A stretch of DNA of 5,011 nt, taken from contig CAIVCU010000426.1 of NCBI GenBank assembly GCA_903904495.1, positions 1 to 5,011 on the forward strand, read 5' to 3'. Of the stretch, positions 1 to 5,011 are shown piece by piece (position 1 is the stretch's first letter; each line of letters begins with the position of its first letter). Position numbers and translations under genes: made by a program. The notes under the pieces are model-generated. The model saw only the letters and a list, made by a program, of their open reading frames with translations, made no database searches and had not been told where the DNA came from. This stretch comes from an uncultured Chlorobiaceae bacterium (lineage in GTDB: Bacteria; Bacteroidota; Chlorobiia; Chlorobiales; Chlorobiaceae).

Positions 1-53
1 GCGGCTCAGTTGAGCTTTTAAGGCTGAACGATCTTCAGCAAAACGATAGAGAG

Positions 54-161
54 GCAGCACTTCTTACTGATTTTGGTTTATCTGATTTCATAATTTCCAT
101 TGTAGCAATGTACTCAATAGCTCTATTTATCGAAACCCCGGACCTGCAACTGAAAAGATGA
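54..161 (+). pseudogene. Possible degenerate N-terminal remnant of a SAM hydrolase/fluorinase-like (DUF62) gene
   Basis: A frame open from base 3 to a TGA at 159-161 encodes LLTDFGLSD at 60-86 and PDLQ at 138-149. Family knowledge: SAM hydroxide adenosyltransferases (DUF62) begin close to their N-terminus with a TDFG-x-x-D motif and reach a conserved Pro-Asp about 15 residues later. Here the Pro-Asp lies about three residues too far, no Met occurs in the 19 codons before the motif, and the frame stops after roughly 35 residues, whereas the family is about 260 residues long. I infer a decayed fragment. A 52-codon open frame in AT-rich DNA can also arise by chance, so the call rests only on the nine-residue motif plus the downstream PDLQ. 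No other coding signal was seen in 1-288. Confidence 0.28.
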
Positions 162-215
162 AAAAAATGCTTAAAAAAAGTACCCTTTAAAACACTCTTT
201 TCATTTGAAAAAAAA
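153..215. promoter_or_regulatory. A-tract cluster upstream of mreB
   Basis: This stretch contains runs of A at 153-156, 161-167, 173-179, 189-192 and 208-215, plus a T-run at 198-201. Centre-to-centre spacing is roughly 9-15 bp, close to one helical turn in places. Such arrays often bend DNA or act as UP elements that contact the RNA polymerase alpha subunit. That role is inferred from composition only. The short AT-only inverted repeat within it (ATGAAAA at 158-164 with TTTTCAT at 198-204) is too weak to call a terminator. Confidence 0.25.
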
Positions 216-235
216 GTTCCATTAACTACCTTTAG
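204..235 (+). promoter_or_regulatory. Weak candidate mreB promoter
   Basis: TTTG at 204-207 is followed after 19 bp by TACCTTTAG at 227-235. This resembles the Bacteroidetes-type -33 TTTG / -7 TAnnTTTG promoter pattern, which may or may not apply in the sister phylum Chlorobi. It would place transcription start near 242, about 47-75 nt upstream of the candidate mreB start codons. No better sigma-70 pair was found by eye in 200-288. The call is tentative. Confidence 0.15.
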
Positions 236-249
236 GGTTCAGTTTAAAC

Positions 250-283
250 CTTGGAATATAGCCTGAATCAGCTCCTTTCCAAG
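250..283 (+). repeat. Inverted repeat in the mreB leader
   Basis: CTTGGAA at 250-256 and TTCCAAG at 277-283 form perfect 7-bp arms around a 20-nt loop. The right arm ends five bases before the first in-frame ATG at 289. If transcribed it could fold as a hairpin that blocks ribosome access to ATG 289, leaving ATG 316 free. It could equally be an operator for a dimeric regulator. There is no following T-run, so it is not an intrinsic terminator. Function is unproven. Confidence 0.3.
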
Positions 284-315
284 CCACTATGAGTTATACA
301 TCGAACCATGATAAC

Positions 316-1344
316 ATGAGCTTTTTCAGCAATCTGTTCACAGATATCGCCATTGATCTCGGGACAGCAAATACATTGATTTTTATCCGGGGTAAAGGCG
401 TTGTTTTAAATGAGCCCTCAATTGTCGCACGCGAAAGAAATACAGGAAAAATTGTGGCTATCGGGCATGAAGCTCTGCTCATGCATGAGAAAACCCATCC
501 CGGCATTATAACGATCCGTCCACTCGCAAGCGGTGTCATTGCTGACTATGAAGCAACCGAAGAGCTGATCAAAGGACTGATCAAAAAAACGAAAACCCAA
601 TTTTCGTTCGGTATTCGCCGTATGGTGATTGGAATTCCTTCAGGTATCACAGAGGTTGAGAAACGCGCTGTGCGCGACTCGGCCGAACATGTAGGCGCTA
701 AAGAGGTCTATCTGGTCAGTGAACCAATGGCAGCGGCAATCGGTATCGGGCTGGACGTTAAGGAGCCGATGGGCAATATGATCGTTGATATCGGTGGCGG
801 TACAACGGAAATCGCCGTTATTTCACTCGGAGGCATTGCATCCGGAGAATCGCTGCGTGTCGCAGGAACCGATATTACCAGCGCTATTATCCGTCACTTC
901 CGTAAAGCATACAACCTGGCGATCGGCGAGCGTACAGCAGAGGATGTCAAAATAAAAATTGCATCGGCATACAAGCTTGAAAAGGAAATGACCATGATGG
1001 TCAGGGGCCGGAACCTTGTGACTGCCCTGCCTGAAGAACGGGAGGTCAACTCGGCAACCATCAGGGAAGCCATTGCAACTCCAATCAGTCAGATCATCAC
1101 CTCGATTAAAAAAAGTCTTGAGGTGACCAAACCGGAACTTTCGGCCGATATTCTTGATCGCGGCCTCTTTCTGGCCGGAGGTGGAGCACTCATCAAGGGG
1201 CTTGACAAAAAAATCAACGAGGAAACAAAACTTGCTGTGCACATCAGCGAAGATCCGCTGACTGCTGTTGCAAGAGGAACCGGAGAGGTGCTCGAAAACC
1301 TTGAAAAGTACCGTACCGTCCTTCTTTCGACCAAACGTTACTAA
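316..1344 (+). CDS. mreB: Rod shape-determining protein MreB (bacterial actin)
   Basis: MreB is an ATP-binding actin homologue that polymerises on the inner face of the cytoplasmic membrane and steers the elongasome for peptidoglycan synthesis. Counting from the upstream ATG at 289, the sequence shows the actin-fold signature in order: phosphate-1 loop DLGTANT (23-29), PSGITEVEKRA (117-127), SEPMAAAIG (144-152), phosphate-2 DIGGGTTE (167-174) and adenosine motif LAGGGA (295-300). No key residue is missing. I choose ATG 316 (342 aa) because MSFFSNLFTD followed by the first beta strand matches usual MreB N-termini in length and in its short hydrophobic, membrane-binding character. ATG 289 would give 351 aa. 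Neither start has a convincing Shine-Dalgarno. mreC, mreD, pbp2 and rodA do not follow; the next gene is convergent bshA. It is therefore an isolated mreB, possibly a second paralogue in the genome. Identity is very secure; the start is less so. Confidence 0.94.
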   Translation: MSFFSNLFTDIAIDLGTANTLIFIRGKGVVLNEPSIVARERNTGKIVAIGHEALLMHEKTHPGIITIRPLASGVIADYEATEELIKGLIKKTKTQFSFGIRRMVIGIPSGITEVEKRAVRDSAEHVGAKEVYLVSEPMAAAIGIGLDVKEPMGNMIVDIGGGTTEIAVISLGGIASGESLRVAGTDITSAIIRHFRKAYNLAIGERTAEDVKIKIASAYKLEKEMTMMVRGRNLVTALPEEREVNSATIREAIATPISQIITSIKKSLEVTKPELSADILDRGLFLAGGGALIKGLDKKINEETKLAVHISEDPLTAVARGTGEVLENLEKYRTVLLSTKRY

Positions 1345-1354
1345 GGATTAATCC
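1345..1354. repeat. 10-bp perfect palindrome between convergent mreB and bshA
   Basis: GGATTAATCC directly follows the mreB stop codon and fills most of the 16-bp gap to the bshA stop. It is perfectly self-complementary, but with no loop bases it is a poor RNA hairpin. A second weak pair (CCAG 1353-1356, CTGG 1367-1370) overlaps it. It may help end transcription in both directions or bind a protein; no T-rich terminator tail is present on either strand. Confidence 0.3.
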
Positions 1355-1360
1355 AGCCTG

Positions 1361-2497
1361 TTATTCCTGGTCAAGAAGCTTTTTATAATACGCTTCATAC
1401 TGTTCTACAAGCGAAGCTGTCTCGTACTGCTTCGCCTGCTGGACACAGGCTGCGGAACACTCAAGCCAGTGAGGATGGTCTGAAAGCAGCAGAAATGCTT
1501 TCTCTGTCATGCCCTCAATATCTCCAGGCGCAAGAAGATATCCATGACGTCCGGGAACAATAAATTCTGGGAACCCACCCGCCATTGTGGCGACAACCGG
1601 CACACCGCATGCCATTGCTTCAAGAGCTGCCAGGCCGAAAGACTCCGCATTGCTCGGCATCAGCATTAGATCGGCAATGGAAAGCAGAGGAACAATATCG
1701 TCAAGTTTGCCGAGAAACCTTACCCGGTCAGCAATCCCGAACTCCCGCACCAGAATCTCTGCTTCACTTCGTTCGGGGCCGTCACCGACAAGAAGCAGCG
1801 TGGTATCAAGGCGCCCGGTTAAGGCATAAAAAATCCTGATAATATCGCCGATACATTTCACCGGTCTGAAATTGGATATATGAATAACTATTTTTTCATC
1901 CCGTAGACCGAGCTGTTCGCGGATTTCCTGTTTTGGAGAACGGAAAAAAAGCGAGGTATCGACAAAATTGGAAATAACCGTGATCTCCTTTTTCGGGCTG
2001 AACATCCTGACCGTTTCATCTTTCAGATAGCTGGAAACCGATGTTACCCCATCTGACTTGTTGATGGCCAGCCGCACTACATCCTCCATGCCGCGATCAG
2101 CCCCCACAACCGTTATATCAGTGCCATGCAATGTGGTAACCAATTTGTAACACTCAGAACGGGAACACTTGTCCTCAAGAATCTGACGGGCAAGCATGGC
2201 GCTGAGGGCATGAGGAATAGCATAATGAGCATGCACAACATCCAGCTTGTCATAATAGGCGACCTCCGCTATTTTCGAGGCAAGAGCAAGGGAATAAAAC
2301 GAACATTCAAAAAGCGGGTAGTGTTTTAATTCAACTTCATGGAAGAAGATATTCTTTGAAAAAGTAGCAAGCCGAAAAGGTACTGACTGGCTGAAAAAAT
2401 GAACCGTGTGACCTTTGGCCGCCAGAGCCTTGCCAAGCTCCGTAGCTACTGCCCCGCTTCCTCCATAGGTGGGATGACAGATAATGCCTATTTTCAT
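1361..2497 (-). CDS. bshA: N-acetyl-alpha-D-glucosaminyl L-malate synthase (bacillithiol biosynthesis glycosyltransferase)
   Basis: BshA is a cytoplasmic GT-B fold, GT4-family retaining glycosyltransferase that joins GlcNAc from UDP-GlcNAc to L-malate, the first step of bacillithiol synthesis. In Chlorobiaceae the final thiol is N-methyl-bacillithiol. The 378-aa protein has the usual family length. Visible motifs: N-terminal KIGIICHPTYGGSG (2-15), HAHYAIPHA (89-97), TTLHGTDIT (121-129), SNFRPVK (208-214), LLVGDGPE (235-242) and the GT4 EX7E motif with E285 and E293 in ESFGLAALE, followed by AMACGVP. These match B. subtilis BshA closely along the whole length, which distinguishes it from generic GT4 enzymes. 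One oddity is an insert of about six residues before the TTLHGTD strand carrying Cys111 and Cys116. The ATG at 2497 sits exactly at the family start; no clear Shine-Dalgarno precedes it. It is transcribed divergently from the CDF gene and convergently with mreB. bshB and bshC are not in the window. Confidence 0.93.
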   Translation of the reverse strand: MKIGIICHPTYGGSGAVATELGKALAAKGHTVHFFSQSVPFRLATFSKNIFFHEVELKHYPLFECSFYSLALASKIAEVAYYDKLDVVHAHYAIPHALSAMLARQILEDKCSRSECYKLVTTLHGTDITVVGADRGMEDVVRLAINKSDGVTSVSSYLKDETVRMFSPKKEITVISNFVDTSLFFRSPKQEIREQLGLRDEKIVIHISNFRPVKCIGDIIRIFYALTGRLDTTLLLVGDGPERSEAEILVREFGIADRVRFLGKLDDIVPLLSIADLMLMPSNAESFGLAALEAMACGVPVVATMAGGFPEFIVPGRHGYLLAPGDIEGMTEKAFLLLSDHPHWLECSAACVQQAKQYETASLVEQYEAYYKKLLDQE

Positions 2498-2572
2498 AAT
2501 ATGTGTTATTGTGTATGTAGGTTAAATATACCAATAAAAGCAGGTAATAGTTGCTTTTGCATGGAACGATAT

Positions 2573-2601
2573 TTGCAAGGCGACTTGTGTGTCGGTACAT
2601 T
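2573..2601 (+). promoter_or_regulatory. Candidate sigma-70-like promoter for the CDF transporter gene
   Basis: TTGCAA at 2573-2578 and TACATT at 2596-2601 are separated by 17 bp; each matches four of six consensus bases. The implied transcription start near 2608 lies downstream of the GTG at 2589, which favours the ATG at 2655 as the true start and gives a leader of about 47 nt. The rest of the 157-bp divergent region (2498-2654) is AT-rich toward bshA; no convincing bshA promoter and no clear Zur, Fur or MerR-type dyad was found by eye. Confidence 0.33.
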
Positions 2602-2654
2602 CATCATGCCACCGGTATAAGAGGCCTGAAAGTATTGAATCAATAAAAAGAGGA

Positions 2655-4034
2655 ATGGATAAAAGTCAAAAAAAACAAAAGGTCGCCCTCAGCTCTGTAG
2701 CTGCAAGCTTTCTGCTTACCGCCATGAAGCTTGTGGTTGGCATAATGACCGGCAGCATCGGTATTATTTCTGAAGCTGCTCATTCAGCCCTTGACTTCGG
2801 TGCTGCAGGACTGACCCTGTTTGCAGTGAGAATGAGCGACAAACCTGCCGACAATAAACACCATTATGGGCATGCCAAGGTTGAAAGTGTTTCTGCACTC
2901 ATTGAAACAGGACTTCTTGTTGTAACAAGCGCATGGATCATCTATGTATCAATAGAGCGATTGATGGCAGGATCAACAGAAATTGAGGTCACCTGGTATG
3001 CCATTGCCATTATGATCATTTCCATCATTGTGGATTTTTCACGCTCTAGAGCGCTGAAAAAAGTTGCAAAAGAGACCAACAGCCAGGCACTTGAAGCTGA
3101 TGCACTCCACTTCAGCTCTGATATTCTCAGTTCGGCTGTCGTACTTGCCGGTCTCTTTTTCGTACGAATGGGCATCACTTGGGCTGATGCTGCAGCGGGT
3201 ATTGCTGTCGCCCTTTTAGTCGGCTGGGCGGCATTCAAGCTCGGCAAAAAAACAATCGATATCCTGATTGACGCTGCTCCGGAAGGTCTGTCGGAAAGGA
3301 TTGAAGAAATTGCCATGACTGTCGACGGAGTAGTTACCATTGATAAACTCAGGGTAAAACCAACCGGCCCTCAGGTATTTGTTGAAATGGTCGTCAGTGT
3401 AAACCGAACCTTGTCGGTTGAAAAGGTTCAGCAGATCTGCACCAATATAGAGCAGAAAGTGCGCGAAGATTTTCCCGTTGCTGATTTTACCATCAACACA
3501 AAACCCATTGCACTCAATAACGAGACCATAGCCGAACGGGTGCACGTGATCGGCCTGAATCATAATCTGCATGCCCATAACATTTCAACTAACCTCACCG
3601 ATAAAAACAAGCACATCACCTTCGATGTGGAAATTGACCATCAGCTCACCATAAAACAGGCTCACGATACTGTTAACGCGCTTGAAGAGGAACTTCACAG
3701 GGAGTTCGACGGTGAACTTGATATCTGCATCCATATTGATCCGCTTCGCAACGATGAGCATAGTACCACCTCTCTGCCGTCGGAAGAGGAGAGGCTTGTG
3801 CGAGACATCATTGTCAGTGTTGCACAAAACATCGAAAGCGTTCAGGACGTCCACGACATCCATATCAGGAAAAACGATAAGCAGAAGCTCTTTATTACCC
3901 TGCATTGCTCATTTAATGATGAGGTGCTTTTGGAAGAGGTGCATTCACTGACAAGCCGTCTTGAAGGTGCGATCTACCAGTCACTGCCTGACGCATACCG
4001 TGTCATCATCCACGCCGAACCCCTTTTTGCATAA
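2655..4034 (+). CDS. Cation diffusion facilitator (CDF) metal exporter, probably Zn2+, with three tandem C-terminal domains
   Basis: CDF proteins are dimeric inner-membrane antiporters that export divalent metals in exchange for protons. This 459-aa protein has six predicted membrane helices (about 11-30, 35-58, 80-100, 112-130, 150-171, 176-196). The transport site is His43/Asp47 in helix 2 and His152/Asp156 in helix 5, the H-D/H-D pattern typical of zinc transporters. The YiiP interface-site residues are also kept as Asp66, His69 and His73. The usual family length is about 300 aa; the surplus comes from two extra copies of the cytoplasmic domain (about 208-287, 288-367, 368-459). I choose ATG 2655 because it aligns with YiiP's N-terminus. 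AGAGGA abuts it with no spacer, which is unusual. GTG 2589, with AAGG eight bases upstream, would add 22 polar residues. It is divergent from bshA and probably heads an operon with the dehalogenase-like gene. Zinc preference is inferred; Cd, Co or Fe is possible. Confidence 0.92.
   Translation: MDKSQKKQKVALSSVAASFLLTAMKLVVGIMTGSIGIISEAAHSALDFGAAGLTLFAVRMSDKPADNKHHYGHAKVESVSALIETGLLVVTSAWIIYVSIERLMAGSTEIEVTWYAIAIMIISIIVDFSRSRALKKVAKETNSQALEADALHFSSDILSSAVVLAGLFFVRMGITWADAAAGIAVALLVGWAAFKLGKKTIDILIDAAPEGLSERIEEIAMTVDGVVTIDKLRVKPTGPQVFVEMVVSVNRTLSVEKVQQICTNIEQKVREDFPVADFTINTKPIALNNETIAERVHVIGLNHNLHAHNISTNLTDKNKHITFDVEIDHQLTIKQAHDTVNALEEELHREFDGELDICIHIDPLRNDEHSTTSLPSEEERLVRDIIVSVAQNIESVQDVHDIHIRKNDKQKLFITLHCSFNDEVLLEEVHSLTSRLEGAIYQSLPDAYRVIIHAEPLFA
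3276..4031 (+). repeat. Three tandem CDF cytoplasmic-domain repeats (protein level)
   Basis: Residues 208-287, 288-367 and 368-459 of the CDF protein each read as one alpha-beta domain ending in a strand followed by a Pro: INTKP (280-284), IHIDP (359-363) and IHAEP (452-456). Aligned by eye to the YiiP site-C ligands H232, H248, H261, H283 and D285, copy 1 has no ligand at the last four positions (V246, Q259, N281, K283). Copy 2 has H308, D324, H337, H360 and D362. Copy 3 has H400, H417, H430, H453 and E455. The copies have diverged strongly in DNA, so the expansion is old. Domain boundaries are approximate. Confidence 0.75.
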
Positions 4035-4049
4035 TCAACTTAAGCTGCC

Positions 4050-4745
4050 ATGAACGGATCCATGCCCGAAACCATTGCGTTTGATATCTATGGAACCCTG
4101 ATTGACACCCACGGACTGATCGATACACTTCGGAACCATGCCGTTGATAATGCTGCACTGTTTTCACAACTCTGGCGCCAGAAACAGCTTGAATACTCTT
4201 TTCGCCGGGGGTTGATGCGTCAATACAAAGACTTCAGTATATGCACTGCTCAGGCGCTGGAATATACCTGTCAATCCTTCGGAGTCGCTCTCACACAACA
4301 GGAAACCGATAGACTCCTTAGTGCTTACCGTGCACTGCCGATATTTGAGGATACATCTGAAGGACTAAAAAACGCGAAAGATGCAGGTTTCAGGCTCTAT
4401 GCGTTTTCAAACGGCAAGAAAACTGATATAGTGCAACTGTTTGATCATGCGGATATCAGCCAATTTTTTATCGACATCATCAGTGTCGACGAAGTACAAT
4501 CATTCAAGCCGGACCCTGCGGTCTACCACCACTTTCTCGAAAAAGCATCAGCGAAAACTGAGAGTGCCTGGATGGTTTCAGCTAACCCTTTTGATGTTAT
4601 AGGTGCGGTTTCAGCAGGTATGAAATCAGTATGGGTTCAACGCTCCCCGGATGTTATCATGGATCCCTGGGAAGTAGTGCCAACGGTTGTTATTCATCGA
4701 TTGAGCGGACTGGTAGACGCCATAAACGGTTGGCGGCAAGCATGA
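4050..4745 (+). CDS. Haloacid dehalogenase type II (L-2-haloacid dehalogenase-like HAD hydrolase)
   Basis: This is a cytoplasmic HAD-superfamily hydrolase of the L-2-haloacid dehalogenase branch, which replaces halogen by hydroxyl on 2-haloalkanoic acids through an aspartyl ester. The 231-aa length is typical. With a constant offset of two, every catalytic position known from Pseudomonas L-DEX YL is present: Asp12 and Thr16 in FDIYGTL, Arg43 in LWRQKQLEYS, Ser120-Asn121, Lys153 in FKPDP, Tyr159, and Ser177, Asn179 and Asp182 in VSANPFD. The helical cap lies between motif I and Ser120. The start at 4050 is 15 bp after the CDF stop, implying co-transcription; ATG 4062 (MPETIAFD) is an equally plausible start, and neither has a clear Shine-Dalgarno. 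The true substrate is uncertain, since close family members also act as general phosphatases, and no other halo-compound gene is nearby. Confidence 0.87.
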   Translation: MNGSMPETIAFDIYGTLIDTHGLIDTLRNHAVDNAALFSQLWRQKQLEYSFRRGLMRQYKDFSICTAQALEYTCQSFGVALTQQETDRLLSAYRALPIFEDTSEGLKNAKDAGFRLYAFSNGKKTDIVQLFDHADISQFFIDIISVDEVQSFKPDPAVYHHFLEKASAKTESAWMVSANPFDVIGAVSAGMKSVWVQRSPDVIMDPWEVVPTVVIHRLSGLVDAINGWRQA

Positions 4746-4767
4746 ATACGGATACCATCTTAATCCA

Positions 4768-5011
4768 TTATAACGCCCGGTTGATAAAATCAATCAAAGG
4801 TTTCACCGATCTGAATTTGTCAGCAAGGGATAGAGCAAAACCTGGATCGGTAACTTCCTGATCGCCAAGAAAGCGTTGGGTGTAGTAGCCTTTGAATTTG
4901 AGGTACTCTATTGCAGGATTTGTGCTTTCATACCCTTTTGGCGGTCTGACTAATGTTCCGGAAGCTTTGACGCTTTCAGGGAAAGAGAGTAGCAGCTCTT
5001 TGCTTTGAACA
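4768..5011 (-). CDS. DUF2461 family protein, C-terminal part (runs off the right edge)
   Basis: The reverse strand is open from the window edge to a TAA at 4768-4770, giving 80 residues without a start. The text NPAIEYLKFKGYYTQRFLGD, then DPGF, and an end FINRAL match my memory of the C-terminus of the DUF2461 (TIGR02453) family: a Leu-rich helix followed by a Lys-Gly-aromatic segment and a closing Pro-Leu-x-x-Phe helix. Full members are about 220 residues, so roughly two thirds lies outside. The family is widespread in bacteria and has no established function. The gene converges on the dehalogenase-like gene with 22 bp between the stops. Assignment is from recalled motif similarity, not a search. 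Confidence 0.75.
   Translation of the reverse strand, partial: VQSKELLLSFPESVKASGTLVRPPKGYESTNPAIEYLKFKGYYTQRFLGDQEVTDPGFALSLADKFRSVKPLIDFINRAL

Noticed and set aside
151..204. AT-rich inverted repeat as a terminator for an upstream gene
   Set aside because: The stem has almost no GC, two alternative pairings compete, and the loop is over 30 nt.
823..1242. 139-codon minus-strand open frame inside mreB
   Set aside because: It is a shadow of conserved mreB codons with no family resemblance.
1585..1839. Plus-strand open frames inside bshA
   Set aside because: They are antisense shadows of a well-conserved glycosyltransferase gene and show no recognisable protein features.
2551..2578. TTGC...GCAA partial dyad in the bshA/CDF intergenic region as a zinc-regulator operator
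   Set aside because: Only four bases per arm match and it does not resemble a Zur, Fur or MerR-type box.
2589..2654. 22-residue N-terminal extension of the CDF protein from GTG 2589, which has AAGG eight bases upstream
   Set aside because: The added residues are polar, align with nothing in YiiP, and the best promoter candidate would start transcription downstream of this codon.
2942..3340. 132-codon minus-strand open frame within the CDF membrane domain
   Set aside because: It has low-complexity Ala/Ser/Ile content expected from the complement of membrane-helix codons.
4631..4861. Plus-strand open frame overlapping the dehalogenase end and the DUF2461 gene
   Set aside because: It overlaps two real genes, including one on the opposite strand, and resembles no known protein.

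Overview
The window looks like chromosomal DNA from a green sulfur bacterium (Chlorobi, Chlorobium/Pelodictyon/Chlorobaculum type). This is inferred from protein character (a Chlorobi-like MreB, a BshA, a DUF2461 protein), moderate GC and weak Shine-Dalgarno use; nothing in the window proves the genus. No transposase, integrase, CRISPR array, rRNA or tRNA was seen.

Layout. Bases 1-288 are AT-rich and hold no intact gene: a 52-codon open frame ends at 161 and carries a short match to the N-terminus of SAM hydrolase/fluorinase-like (DUF62) proteins, followed by a cluster of A-tracts and an inverted repeat just before mreB. mreB (to 1344, +) meets bshA (1361-2497, -) tail to tail across 16 bp occupied mostly by a perfect 10-bp palindrome. 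A 157-bp divergent intergenic region (2498-2654) separates bshA from a cation diffusion facilitator (CDF) transporter gene (2655-4034, +). This is followed after 15 bp by a type II haloacid dehalogenase-like gene (4050-4745, +), probably co-transcribed. A DUF2461 gene (4768-5011, -) enters from the right edge and converges on it with a 22-bp gap.

How the genes may work together. MreB is the actin-like organiser of cell-wall elongation, here without its usual mreC/mreD neighbours. BshA makes GlcNAc-malate, the first intermediate of bacillithiol (methylated to N-methyl-bacillithiol in Chlorobiaceae). The CDF protein has an H-D/H-D transport site typical of zinc exporters and sits head to head with bshA. 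Because bacillithiol buffers zinc in Bacillus, the pair could reflect linked thiol and zinc homeostasis, but this is inference from position only.

The most notable feature is the CDF C-terminus. It contains three tandem copies of the cytoplasmic CDF domain instead of one. The metal-ligand positions known from E. coli YiiP are lost in the first copy and kept in the second and third. Otherwise the region reads as ordinary core-genome housekeeping; no clearly new multi-gene system is visible.
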